In this document: one piece after another, positions 19,443-27,564 of the stretch
Layout: every line of letters starts with the position of its first letter
How positions within the stretch are numbered: the stretch's first letter is position 1
DNA from: Pelomonas sp. V22
Lineage (GTDB): Bacteria; Pseudomonadota; Gammaproteobacteria; Burkholderiales; Burkholderiaceae_C
DNA: 64,000 nucleotides
Assembly (NCBI RefSeq): GCF_030014915.1
Contig: NZ_JAGIXS010000001.1
Coordinates: forward strand, 1,488,001 to 1,552,000
Direction of reading: 5' to 3'
Made by a program: the position numbers and the translations under genes
The notes under the pieces: generated by a model
Database searches by the model: none
What the model saw: the letters and a program-made list of their open reading frames with translations, nothing else
Told to the model about the DNA's origin: nothing

Positions 19443-19511
19443 ACAGTCAACGAAAGGCGGCCCAAGACCCGGGCCGCGGTTAGCATCAACTGCTGCTGGA
19501 GACCCATCCCC

Positions 19512-20216
19512 ATGACCCCGCTCCCACCGCAAGACGGCGAAGACAGCCCGCCCTGGCACAAGGCGGTGCTTCGCCGCTGGTCAGACTGGGTGCCGATACG
19601 CTCACTGGCCCGGCGGCACCGGCAGCGCATCAAGAACCACCTGTTGGCCCTGAGCGAGCGCGACCGCTACCTGCGCTTCGGCTACCCGGCCACTGACGAG
19701 CAGGTCAGCAAGTACGCGCTGAGCCTGGATTTCGAGCGTGACGAGGTGCTGGGCATCTTCAACCGCAAGCTGGAGTTGGTGGCCATGGCTCACCTGGCCT
19801 ACGAGCCGCTGCCACAGCGGGTGGGCAAGCCGGCGATGGCGGAGTTCGGTGTGTCGGTCGCTGACAAGGCACGCGGCCGCGGCTTTGGTGCCCGACTGTT
19901 CGAACACGCCGCCCTTCATGCCCGCAACCGGGGCATCGAGACCCTTTTTATCCACGCGCTGAGTGAGAACGCGCCCATGCTCCGGATCGCCCGCAGCGCT
20001 GGCGCCACCGTCGAGCGCGATGGCTCGGAGTCCGAGGCCTGGCTGCGCCTGCCACCCGACACCGTGGCCTCGCATGTTGGCGAAGCGCTGGAGCGCCACC
20101 TGGCCGAGGTCGATTTCACGCTGAAGCGCCATGTCCGTACCTTGCACGCCATCATCGACGGCGTGGCCGAGGTCACCCAGCACCTCGGCGACGGCGGCAA
20201 GGGCCCCAAGCCTTGA
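19512..20216 (+). CDS. GNAT family N-acetyltransferase
   Basis: A 234-residue protein with a GNAT fold. The acetyl-CoA binding motif A is seen as FGVSVADKARGRGFGARLFEHAALHARNRG (V..K.RG.G.G..L), followed by LSENAPMLRIARSAGA, the usual motif B region. An N-terminal extension RRWSDWVPIRSLARRHRQRIKNHLLALSERDRYLRFGYP is typical of the small family seen next to ribosomal genes in Burkholderiales. The acetyl acceptor is unknown. ATG 19512 has a GGAGA site about ten bases upstream; the open frame reaches further up without support. Confidence 0.8.
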   Translation: MTPLPPQDGEDSPPWHKAVLRRWSDWVPIRSLARRHRQRIKNHLLALSERDRYLRFGYPATDEQVSKYALSLDFERDEVLGIFNRKLELVAMAHLAYEPLPQRVGKPAMAEFGVSVADKARGRGFGARLFEHAALHARNRGIETLFIHALSENAPMLRIARSAGATVERDGSESEAWLRLPPDTVASHVGEALERHLAEVDFTLKRHVRTLHAIIDGVAEVTQHLGDGGKGPKP

Positions 20217-20425
20217 GCCTTCGCTGAGCGGATCGCCCCCGCCCAGCGCACCGAGTGGACACGCTGCGCACGCCTCCGACGCCCCGCGCCCGAGGGGGCG
20301 CTCACCCCCGTATTGAGCGGGTAGGCCCGTAGTGATTTGTTGCAAATATCCGCTACATTCGCCCGATAAGCACCGCCACACCGGTGCAATTCGGCCTTTT
20401 ATGGCCCGTCGCGAGTGCGAGGGAT

Positions 20426-21256
20426 ATGTCGGCAAACACTCCGTGGATCATTGCGCTGGTATCAAGCTGCGGCTTGCTGGCCCTTGCTCTGCTGTGGGCA
20501 TTGCGCCGGCCGAGCCGCGGCGCCAAGCCGCTGCCCACCGAATGGTCGCTCACGGCCCGCCCGGTCTTCAGCACCGATGAGCGCCGCGTCTACCGCCTGC
20601 TCAAGGAGGCCCTGCCTCACCACGTGATCCTCTCCAAGCTGCCCCTGGTGCGTTTTTGCCAGCCCACCGAAGCCAAGGAGGTGCGCTACTGGTTCGACCT
20701 GCTGGGCGCCATCCACGTCACCTTCGCGATCTGCAGCCCGAATGGCCGCGTGCTGGCCGCCATCGACCTCGACAACGAGCGCAGCGTCTCCGGCCGCAGC
20801 CTGCAGATCAAGCAGTCCGTCTTGAGCGCCTGCCGCGTGCGCTATCTGCGCTGCCCGATCGACAACCTCCCCAGCGCTGCGGAGCTGCAGTTGCTGGTGC
20901 CGTTCAGCAGCAGTAACAACGCCCGCGGCCCGCAGGCGGCACCCACGCTGCGCCCCGCCGCCCGACCCGGCATGGCTGGCGTGGCCGAAGCTCGCCGCAG
21001 CGGCCGCGACCAAAGCCTCTGGCAGGACTCGGCCCTGTTCGGCGATTCCTTCTTCGCGCCCGACAGCCGTTTCGATTCGCTGACCGGCAGCCCACCGCTC
21101 TCCCGACCCGAACCACAGGCCGCCACGGGCTTTCGCAACACCACGCCGTTCGCCGAACCGCTGGGAGGGAATGCCCAGTTCCCGGATGAAGCGCCGAATG
21201 ACATCGTCGGCGTGGTCGTCGATTCGCCCCGCTACGGCGCCTCCACGCCGCGCTAA
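20426..21256 (+). CDS. DUF2726 domain membrane-anchored protein
   Basis: A 276-residue protein with one N-terminal membrane helix (WIIALVSSCGLLALALLWAL), then a DUF2726 domain (STDERRVYRLLKEALP, HHVILSKLPLVRFCQP, VLAAIDLDNERS). This fold resembles a restriction-endonuclease-like core, though its role is unknown. The rest is a disordered Ser/Pro/Arg-rich tail. ATG 20426 follows a GAGGGA ribosome site. The 209-base gap before it (20217-20425) shows no gene. Confidence 0.75.
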   Translation: MSANTPWIIALVSSCGLLALALLWALRRPSRGAKPLPTEWSLTARPVFSTDERRVYRLLKEALPHHVILSKLPLVRFCQPTEAKEVRYWFDLLGAIHVTFAICSPNGRVLAAIDLDNERSVSGRSLQIKQSVLSACRVRYLRCPIDNLPSAAELQLLVPFSSSNNARGPQAAPTLRPAARPGMAGVAEARRSGRDQSLWQDSALFGDSFFAPDSRFDSLTGSPPLSRPEPQAATGFRNTTPFAEPLGGNAQFPDEAPNDIVGVVVDSPRYGASTPR

Positions 21257-21290
21257 AGGTAGCGCAGAGTCCAGCAACCATAATCGCCGC

Positions 21291-21314
21291 ACGGCGCCCA
21301 GTCGGGCGCCGTTT
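21291..21314 (+). terminator. Terminator after the DUF2726 gene
   Basis: Perfect 9-bp stem ACGGCGCCC / GGGCGCCGT with an AGTC loop, followed by TTTGCATTTG. It lies 15 bases before the srkA start, so srkA must have a promoter close by or depend on read-through. Confidence 0.55.
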
Positions 21315-21328
21315 GCATTTGAGGCACG

Positions 21329-22369
21329 ATGAGCCAAGACCCCGACACCAGCTTCGGAACCCTGACGCCGGAATTCATGCTGGATGCGCTGGAGCAGGCC
21401 GGCCTCTACGGCGATGGCCGGCTGCTACAACTGAATTCCTACGAGAACCGGGTCCTGCAGGTCCACCTTGAAGATGGCCGCATCGCAGTGGCCAAGTTCT
21501 ACCGCGCCGGCCGCTGGAGCGACGCGCAGATCCTCGAGGAACACAGCTTTGCCACCGAGCTGGCCGAGGCCGAAGTGCCGGTGGCCGCGCCCTGGTTGCT
21601 CGGCGACTCGACCCTGCGCCATTACCGGGGCCAGCGCTTCGCCGTCACGCCGCGCCAGGGCGGCCGGGCGCCTGAGCTGGACGACCCCGAGGTGCTCACC
21701 TGGATTGGCCGCCTGCTCGGCCGCTTTCACCTGGTCGGCCAGCGCCGGCCGTTCGAGCACCGCCTTCACTGGGCCAGCGCCGAACCCGGCCGTGTCGCGC
21801 GCGACTGGCTCTTGAACAGCGGAATGCTGGCACCCGAAATCCGCCCGGCCTGGGAAGACGTGGTGCAGCGCTGCCTGAGCGCCATCGACCTGGCCTTCGA
21901 AACGATTCCCGATCTGAAGATCCTGCGCCTGCACGGCGACTGCCACCCAGGCAATATCCTTTGGACACCCGACAAAGGCCCGCATTTCGTCGACCTCGAC
22001 GACGCGGTGATGGGCCCGGGCATCCAGGACCTGTGGATGCTGCTCTCCGGCGACGAGCTCAGCATGCGCCAGCAACTGGCCTGCGTGCTGGAAGGCTACG
22101 AGACGGTGGCCGAGTTCGACCGCCGCGAGCTCGCCCTGATCGAGCCGCTGCGCACGCTCCGCATGATCCACCACAGCGGCTGGCTCGCCCGACGCTGGGG
22201 CGACCCGGCCTTTCCGTTGGCCTTCCCCTGGTTCGGCACGCCCAACTACTGGAACGACCAGATCGCCAAGCTGCGCGAGCAGCTGGAAGCAATGCGGCCG
22301 CGCGAGCCCTTTGCAGAGCTGGCGCGGCCGGATGATGAAGTGAACTTCGATGGTGACGGCTTCGCTTGA
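21329..22369 (+). CDS. srkA: Stress response serine/threonine kinase SrkA (YihE/RdoA)
   Basis: A 346-residue aminoglycoside-phosphotransferase-fold kinase. The catalytic loop LHGDCHPGNILW, the metal Asp in HFVDLDDAVMGPGIQDLWML, and the N-terminal NSYENRVLQVHLEDG are all YihE hallmarks. In enterics this kinase limits programmed death after envelope or oxidative stress. It is convergent with htpG. Confidence 0.93.
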   Translation: MSQDPDTSFGTLTPEFMLDALEQAGLYGDGRLLQLNSYENRVLQVHLEDGRIAVAKFYRAGRWSDAQILEEHSFATELAEAEVPVAAPWLLGDSTLRHYRGQRFAVTPRQGGRAPELDDPEVLTWIGRLLGRFHLVGQRRPFEHRLHWASAEPGRVARDWLLNSGMLAPEIRPAWEDVVQRCLSAIDLAFETIPDLKILRLHGDCHPGNILWTPDKGPHFVDLDDAVMGPGIQDLWMLLSGDELSMRQQLACVLEGYETVAEFDRRELALIEPLRTLRMIHHSGWLARRWGDPAFPLAFPWFGTPNYWNDQIAKLREQLEAMRPREPFAELARPDDEVNFDGDGFA

Positions 22370-22378
22370 AGCCGTCAC
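22351..22378. terminator. Hairpin overlapping the srkA stop, possible bidirectional terminator
   Basis: Perfect 12-bp inverted repeat (arms 22351-22362 and 22367-22378, loop GCTT) that spans the last codons and stop of srkA and ends 9 bases before the htpG stop. There is no T run on either side, so it may act with Rho or protect mRNA ends. Confidence 0.45.
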
Positions 22379-22387
22379 CCGACGGCA

Positions 22388-24268
22388 TCAGCCGAGCAGC
22401 ATCGCATTGACCCGGCGGACATAGGCGGCTGGATCTTCCAGGTTGCCGCCCTCGGCCAGCACGGCCTGGTCGAACAGCACATGGGCCAGATCATCGAAAT
22501 GCGCCGAGCCCTCGAGCTTCTTGACCAGCGCATGTTCGGCATTGATCTCCAGCGTCGGCAGCGAGGTGGGCGCCTGCTGGCCGGCCTGCTTCAACAGGCG
22601 TGCCAGGTGACCGGACATGTCGCCCTCCTCGACCACGATGCAGGCTGGTGAGTCCACCAGACGCGTGGTCACGCGCACGTCCTTGGCACGGTCCTTCAGT
22701 GCGTCCTTCAGCTGCTCCAGCACCGGCTTGAAGCTCTCGGCCACTTCCTCGGCCTTCTTCTTCTCTTCCTCGTCCTGCAGCTTGCCCAGGTCCACGGCAC
22801 CCTTGGCCACCGACTGCAGCGTCTTGCCTTCGAACTCGTAGAGGTGGGAGAGCATCCACTCGTCCACGCGGTCGACCAGCAGCAGCACTTCGATGCCCTT
22901 CTTGCGGAAGATCTCCAGCTGCGGGCTGTTCTTGGCGGCGGCCAGCGAGTCAGCCGTGATGTAGTAGATCGTCTCCTGGCCTTCCTTCATGCGAGAAACG
23001 TAGTCAGCGAACGAGACGCCGGCATCGGCATGCGTGGAGGCAAAGCGGAACAGCTTGGCCAGGCGCTCCTGGTTCTGATGGTCTTCGCCGATGCCTTCTT
23101 TCAGCACCGAGCCGAAGTCCTTCCAGAAGGCGGCGTACTTGTCCTTCTCGGCCTGCTCTTCGCTGTCGGCCAGCGACTCCAGCATGCCGAGCACGCGCTT
23201 GGTCGAGCCTTCGCGGATCGCCTTCACGTCGCGGCTTTCCTGCAGCAGCTCGCGCGAGACGTTCAGCGGCAGGTCGGCCGAGTCGATCACGCCCTTGACG
23301 AAGCGCAGGTAGACCGGCATCAGCGCCTCGGCGTCGTCCATGATGAAGACGCGCTTCACGTAGAGCTTCACGCCGCCGCGCTTGTCGCGGTTCCACAGGT
23401 CCATCGGGGCCTTGGCCGGGATGTAGAGCAGCTGCGTGTACTCGCTGCGACCTTCCACGCGGTTGTGCGTGTAGGCCAGCGGTGCGTCGCTGTCGTAGCT
23501 GATCTGCTTGTAGAACTCCTCGTACTGCTCCTGCGTCACCTCGCTCTTGGAGCGCGACCACAGGGCCGAGGCCTTGTTGACGCTTTCCCATTCGTCGGTG
23601 ATTTCCTGTTCGCTCTTCTCCGGATCCCACTTTTCCTTGCGCATCAGGATGGGCAGGGAGATGTGGTCGGAGTACTTGCTGATGATGGACTTGAGGCGCC
23701 AGGTCTTCAGGAACTCGTCCTCGCCTTCGCGCAGATGCAGGATCACGTCGGTGCCGCGGCCAGGCTTGGCAATGGTCTCGACCTCGTAGTCGCCCGTGCC
23801 CTCGGAGGTCCAGCGCACGCCTTCTGAGGCCGCGAGGCCGGCGCGGCGCGTTTCGACCGTGATGCGCTCGGCCACGATGAAGCCGGAATAGAAGCCCACG
23901 CCGAACTGGCCGATCAGGTTGGCGTCCTTCTTCTGGTCGCCTTCCAGCTTGGCCATGAATTCGCGCGTGCCGCTCTTGGCGATGGTGCCCAGGTGGGCGA
24001 TCGCCTCGTCGGCGCTCATGCCGATGCCGTTGTCGCTGATGGTGATGGTGCGCGCCTCGGCGTCGAAGCTGACACGCACTTCCAGGTTCGGCTGATCTTC
24101 GAACAGCCCGGCGTTGTCCAGCGCTTCAAAGCGCAGCTTGTCGCAGGCGTCCGAGGCGTTCGACACCAGCTCGCGCAGGAAGATTTCCTTGTTGGAATAG
24201 AGCGAGTGCGTGACGAGGTGCAGGATCTGCTTGACCTCGGCCTGGAAGGAATGGGTTTGCTTGTTCAT
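22388..24268 (-). CDS. htpG: Molecular chaperone HtpG (Hsp90)
   Basis: A 626-residue Hsp90. It has the N-terminal GHKL ATPase domain ([39 protein letters not shown]), the middle domain with LNVSRELLQ, and a C-terminal dimer domain lacking the eukaryotic MEEVD tail. The start MNKQTHSF is at 24268; the frame is open 16 codons further but the family and the sigma-32 promoter support this one. It assists folding of stress-labile clients in the cytoplasm. Confidence 0.98.
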   Translation of the reverse strand: MNKQTHSFQAEVKQILHLVTHSLYSNKEIFLRELVSNASDACDKLRFEALDNAGLFEDQPNLEVRVSFDAEARTITISDNGIGMSADEAIAHLGTIAKSGTREFMAKLEGDQKKDANLIGQFGVGFYSGFIVAERITVETRRAGLAASEGVRWTSEGTGDYEVETIAKPGRGTDVILHLREGEDEFLKTWRLKSIISKYSDHISLPILMRKEKWDPEKSEQEITDEWESVNKASALWSRSKSEVTQEQYEEFYKQISYDSDAPLAYTHNRVEGRSEYTQLLYIPAKAPMDLWNRDKRGGVKLYVKRVFIMDDAEALMPVYLRFVKGVIDSADLPLNVSRELLQESRDVKAIREGSTKRVLGMLESLADSEEQAEKDKYAAFWKDFGSVLKEGIGEDHQNQERLAKLFRFASTHADAGVSFADYVSRMKEGQETIYYITADSLAAAKNSPQLEIFRKKGIEVLLLVDRVDEWMLSHLYEFEGKTLQSVAKGAVDLGKLQDEEEKKKAEEVAESFKPVLEQLKDALKDRAKDVRVTTRLVDSPACIVVEEGDMSGHLARLLKQAGQQAPTSLPTLEINAEHALVKKLEGSAHFDDLAHVLFDQAVLAEGGNLEDPAAYVRRVNAMLLG

Positions 24269-24314
24269 GGTGCAGTAGGTTCGAGAACGGCAGCAGCGCC
24301 GCCAGCGCCCAGGC

Positions 24315-24342
24315 AACTGGGGGCGCTGCGGCGCCTTTCAAG
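24315..24342 (-). promoter_or_regulatory. Sigma-32 heat-shock promoter of htpG
   Basis: On the - strand CTTGAAA (24342-24336), a 13-base spacer, then CCCCAGTT (24322-24315). This fits the RpoH consensus CTTGAAA-N11-15-CCCCATNT almost perfectly. Transcription should begin near 24308, about 40 bases ahead of the ATG. An inverted repeat (CAGCGCCC / GGGCGCTG, 24303-24328) overlaps the -10. Confidence 0.85.
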
Positions 24343-24356
24343 AGGGGCGGATTCTC

Positions 24357-24668
24357 TCAGTACGACAGCGTCTGCTTGGGCACGTCGACCTTGAGCAGTG
24401 CCTTGCTCAGCGCACCGCTGGCGGCGCGGGCATAGTCCAGCGCCACCGCAGCGTCCTTGAAACCCTCAGGGCCAAGTGCGGCTGCCACGCCGAGGATCTT
24501 GTCGGCCACCAGCACCTTGCCGGAGCCGCGCATGGGCTCGCAGCCCAGGCGGACGAACTGTTCGTCCAGCCATTGCCGCGAAGCCTCGAAGGACAGGACC
24601 TCCTCGGCGTCAACGGCCAGGTCGAACTCCTTGCCGGGGCCGAACACGATCTTCACCTGCTTGTGCAT
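24357..24668 (-). CDS. Conserved hypothetical protein, 103 residues
   Basis: A small acidic/basic mixed protein starting MHKQVKIVFGPGKEFDLAVDAEEVLSF. No signal peptide, membrane segment or known motif is visible. An AGGAG site 8 bases before the ATG and normal codon use support that it is real. It sits between aroG and htpG on the same strand, but htpG has its own heat-shock promoter just after this gene. I do not recognise a function. Confidence 0.7.
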   Translation of the reverse strand: MHKQVKIVFGPGKEFDLAVDAEEVLSFEASRQWLDEQFVRLGCEPMRGSGKVLVADKILGVAAALGPEGFKDAAVALDYARAASGALSKALLKVDVPKQTLSY

Positions 24669-24704
24669 GCCTCACTCCTGCTGCCGGGCCTGAGGGCCAT
24701 TGTG

Positions 24705-25826
24705 TCAGGCCGCGCGGCGCGCCTTCACGGCCTCGCTCAGGATGTCCAGCACCTGCAGCGAATCGTCCCAGCCCAGGCAGGCATCGGTGATGCTTTTGCC
24801 GTACTCGAGCTGGGCCGGGTCGTCCTTGCCCGGGCTGAACTTCTGCGCGCCGTCGTTCAGATGGCTCTCGACCATCACGCCGAAGATCTGCTGGCGGCCG
24901 GCCTTCAGCTGCGAGGCGATGTCGCGTGCCACGTCGATCTGGCGCGTGTGCTGCTTGCTGCTGTTGGCATGCGAGCAGTCCACCATCAGCGCGCAATCGA
25001 GCTTGGCGGCGAGCAGGTCCTTGCAGGCAGCGTCCACGCTCTCGGCGTCGTAGTTGGGCGTCTTGCCGCCGCGCAGAATGACGTGACAGTCCTTGTTGCC
25101 CTTGGTCTCGACGATGGCGACCTGGCCGTTCTTGTGCACCGACAGGAAGTGGTGCGGCCGGGCGGCCGCCTGGATCGCATCGGTGGCGATCTTGATGTTG
25201 CCGTCGGTGCCGTTCTTGAAGCCGATGGGGGCCGACAGGCCGGAAGCCAGCTCGCGGTGCACCTGGCTCTCGGTCGTGCGCGCGCCGATGGCGCCCCAGG
25301 CGATCAGGTCGCCGATGTACTGCGGCGAGATCACATCGAGGAACTCGCTGCCGGCCGGCATGCCGAGGCGGTTGATCTCCAGTAGCAGTTGGCGGGCGAT
25401 GCGCAGGCCTTCGTCGATGCGGTAGCTCTCGTCCAGGTAGGGGTCGTTGATCAGGCCCTTCCAGCCCACCGTGGTGCGCGGCTTCTCGAAGTAGACGCGC
25501 ATCACGATCTCGAGCGTGCCCTTGTGCTTCTCGCGCTCGACCATCAGCCGCTTGGCGTACTCCAGCGCGGCGGCCGGGTCATGGATGGAGCAGGGGCCGA
25601 TGACCACGAGCAGGCGGTCGTCCTTGCGTTCCATGATGTCGCGGATCTTCTGGCGCGTGCCCGTGATCAGCTGCTCCATCGGCGTGCCGCTGATCGGGAA
25701 GAAGCGGATCAGGTGCTCCGGCGGCGGCAGCGGCGTCACGTCGCGGATGCGCTGGTCGTCGGTCTGGCTGGTCTTGTCCTGCGGGGAGTACCAGCGATCG
25801 GCCTGGGTCGAGGTCTTGGCGTTCAT
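24705..25826 (-). CDS. aroG: 3-deoxy-7-phosphoheptulonate (DAHP) synthase, class I
   Basis: A 373-residue AroF/G/H-type enzyme joining phosphoenolpyruvate and erythrose-4-phosphate, the first step to Phe, Tyr and Trp. Landmarks are IGPCSIHDP, KPRTTVGWKGLINDP, GARTTESQVHRE, KNGTDG, KGGKTP-type loop (LRGGKTPNYDAE), DCSHANSSKQ and IFGVMVESHLNDG. The start is ATG 25826 with a GGAAAGA ribosome site; the 16 upstream codons that stay open lie in the leader. A leader peptide and terminator upstream (25879-26024) suggest regulation by transcription attenuation in response to aromatic amino acids, on top of any feedback inhibition. Confidence 0.96.
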   Translation of the reverse strand: MNAKTSTQADRWYSPQDKTSQTDDQRIRDVTPLPPPEHLIRFFPISGTPMEQLITGTRQKIRDIMERKDDRLLVVIGPCSIHDPAAALEYAKRLMVEREKHKGTLEIVMRVYFEKPRTTVGWKGLINDPYLDESYRIDEGLRIARQLLLEINRLGMPAGSEFLDVISPQYIGDLIAWGAIGARTTESQVHRELASGLSAPIGFKNGTDGNIKIATDAIQAAARPHHFLSVHKNGQVAIVETKGNKDCHVILRGGKTPNYDAESVDAACKDLLAAKLDCALMVDCSHANSSKQHTRQIDVARDIASQLKAGRQQIFGVMVESHLNDGAQKFSPGKDDPAQLEYGKSITDACLGWDDSLQVLDILSEAVKARRAA

Positions 25827-25878
25827 GGACTCGGTTCTTTCCGTGGTGAGACTGGGAACTTGTCGGGCTGTCACGGCG

Positions 25879-25913
25879 AAAAAAAACCGCCGGGGGTTGA
25901 GCCCGGCGGTTTT
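25879..25913 (-). terminator. Attenuator terminator in the aroG leader
   Basis: On the - strand a 12-bp stem (AAAACCGCCGGG, 25913-25902; CCCGGCGGTTTT, 25894-25883) with a 7-base loop, running into an eight-T tract that ends at 25879. It is a very strong intrinsic terminator placed 52 bases upstream of the aroG start, not downstream of a gene, because tldD ended at 26101. Its first arm (CCGCCGG, 25909-25903) can instead pair with CCGGCGG in the leader peptide codons (25972-25966). Confidence 0.85.
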
Positions 25914-25946
25914 GGGAGATTCGGTTTGCTTGTTCGCTTTGCCTGC

Positions 25947-26024
25947 TTACGCGCTTGCCTCTCCGCCGCCGGTGCGGTGCGAGAACCAAAAGAACGCAAA
26001 AAAGTAGGACTTCAGCGAAAGCAT
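25947..26024 (-). CDS. Aromatic leader peptide of aroG
   Basis: A 25-codon reading frame starting MLSLKSYFFAFFWFSH and ending GGEASA-stop. Codons 7-14 read Tyr-Phe-Phe-Ala-Phe-Phe-Trp-Phe: seven of eight are aromatic. This is close in style to the E. coli pheA leader (FFFAFFF). The stop lies 33 bases before the terminator stem. Ribosome stalling at these codons would leave codons 18-20 free to pair with the terminator arm and allow aroG transcription. No good Shine-Dalgarno is seen. A TGCTACATT sequence 8-16 bases upstream could be an extended -10, making the transcript nearly leaderless. Prediction from sequence only, but several features agree. Confidence 0.8.
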   Translation of the reverse strand: MLSLKSYFFAFFWFSHRTGGGEASA

Positions 26025-26100
26025 GGAGCTGAATGTAGCACGCGGGTTTGAGGAATCAGCCTTCACGCCTGGGCAAGCCTGGCTTGCAGCTTGCGCCGCA

Positions 26101-27564
26101 TCAAGCCGTGCCGCCAACGGTCAAGGCGTCGATGCGCAGCGTCGGCTGGCCCACGCCAACCGGCACGCTCTGGCCTTCCTTGCCGCAGACGCCCACGCCG
26201 GTGTCGAGCGACATGTCGTTGCCGATCATGCTGACGCGCGTCAACGCGTCCGGCCCGTTGCCGATGATGGTCGCGCCCTTGACCGGGTACTGGATCTTGC
26301 CGTTCTCCACCCAGAAAGCCTCGCTCGCCGAGAACACGAACTTGCCGCTGGTGATGTCGACCTGGCCGCCGCCGAAGTTGGTGGCGTAGAGGCCCTTCTT
26401 GATGCTGGCGATGATCTCTTGCGGGTCTTTGTCACCGCCCAGCATGTAGGTGTTGGTCATGCGCGGCATCGGCGTATGGGCATAGCTTTCGCGGCGGCCA
26501 TTGCCGGTCGGCGCCACCTTCATCAGGCGCGCGTTCATCGCGTCCTGGATGTAGCCCTTCAGGATGCCGTCCTCGATCAGCACATTGCGCTGCGAGGCAC
26601 AGCCCTCGTCGTCGATGTTGAGCGAGCCGCGGCGGTCGGGGATGGTGCCGTCGTCCAGCACGGTCACGCCCTTGGCGGCCACGCGCTGGCCGATGCGGCC
26701 GGCGAAGGTGGACGAGCCCTTGCGGTTGAAGTCGCCTTCCAGGCCATGACCCACCGCCTCATGCAGCAGCACGCCGGGCCAGCCGGGGCCGAGGACGACG
26801 GTCATCTCGCCGGCCGGGGCCGGGCGGGATTCGAGGTTGGTCAGGGCGGCATTGACGGCCTGATCGACGTAGCTGGCGATCATTTCGTCGGTGAAATAGG
26901 CGAGGCCAAAACGGCCGCCGCCACCTCCACTGCCGACTTCGCGTCGCTCGCCCTGCTCGGCGATCACGGTGACCGAGAGCCGCACCAACGGCCGCACGTC
27001 GGCGGCCAGCGTGCCATCGGCACGGGCGATCAGCACAACCTCATGTTCGGCGGCGAGGCCCGCCATCACTTGCGCCACGCGCGGGTCCTTGGCGCGGGCC
27101 ATGCGCTCGGCGCGCTCCAAGAGAGCGACCTTCTCGGTGCTGTCCAGGCTGGCGATCGGGTCCGCCTCTCCGTAAAGCGTGCGGCTGCCGGGAATGGTCG
27201 GCGTGCTCGGCACCTTCACGCGCTTGCTCTGGCCGGCGGCGGCAATGCTGCGCACGGTGCGCGCCGCGTCGAGCAAGGCGGCTTCGGAGATGTCGTCGGA
27301 ATAGGCGAAGGCCGTCTTCTCGCCAGCCACGGCACGCACGCCCACGCCCTGATCAATGGAGAAACTGCCGCTCTTGACGATGCCCTCTTCCAGGCTCCAG
27401 CCCTCGGCGCGCGTGGTCTGGAAGTACAGGTCGGCATCGTCGACCTTGTGCTCCGTGATCAGGCGCAGGGCCTTGGCCAGCGAAGCGTCGCTGAGGCCGA
27501 AGGGTTCCAGCAGCTTGCTGCGGGCCGTGACGAGACGGGCCAGGGTGGGTTCGCGGGCAATCAT
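26101..27564 (-). CDS. tldD: Metalloprotease TldD
   Basis: A 487-residue TldD/PmbA-family protein. TldD works with TldE (PmbA) to degrade unfolded peptides and mature microcins or other modified peptides. The metal site HEAVGHGLEGDF (HExxxH) is intact, followed by GSLNIDDEG and the NARLMKVAPTGNGRRESYAH and NTYMLGG blocks near the end. The start ATG 27564 overlaps the stop of the LysR gene (ATGA), so the two are coupled. A pmbA partner is not in the window. Confidence 0.95.
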   Translation of the reverse strand: MIAREPTLARLVTARSKLLEPFGLSDASLAKALRLITEHKVDDADLYFQTTRAEGWSLEEGIVKSGSFSIDQGVGVRAVAGEKTAFAYSDDISEAALLDAARTVRSIAAAGQSKRVKVPSTPTIPGSRTLYGEADPIASLDSTEKVALLERAERMARAKDPRVAQVMAGLAAEHEVVLIARADGTLAADVRPLVRLSVTVIAEQGERREVGSGGGGGRFGLAYFTDEMIASYVDQAVNAALTNLESRPAPAGEMTVVLGPGWPGVLLHEAVGHGLEGDFNRKGSSTFAGRIGQRVAAKGVTVLDDGTIPDRRGSLNIDDEGCASQRNVLIEDGILKGYIQDAMNARLMKVAPTGNGRRESYAHTPMPRMTNTYMLGGDKDPQEIIASIKKGLYATNFGGGQVDITSGKFVFSASEAFWVENGKIQYPVKGATIIGNGPDALTRVSMIGNDMSLDTGVGVCGKEGQSVPVGVGQPTLRIDALTVGGTA

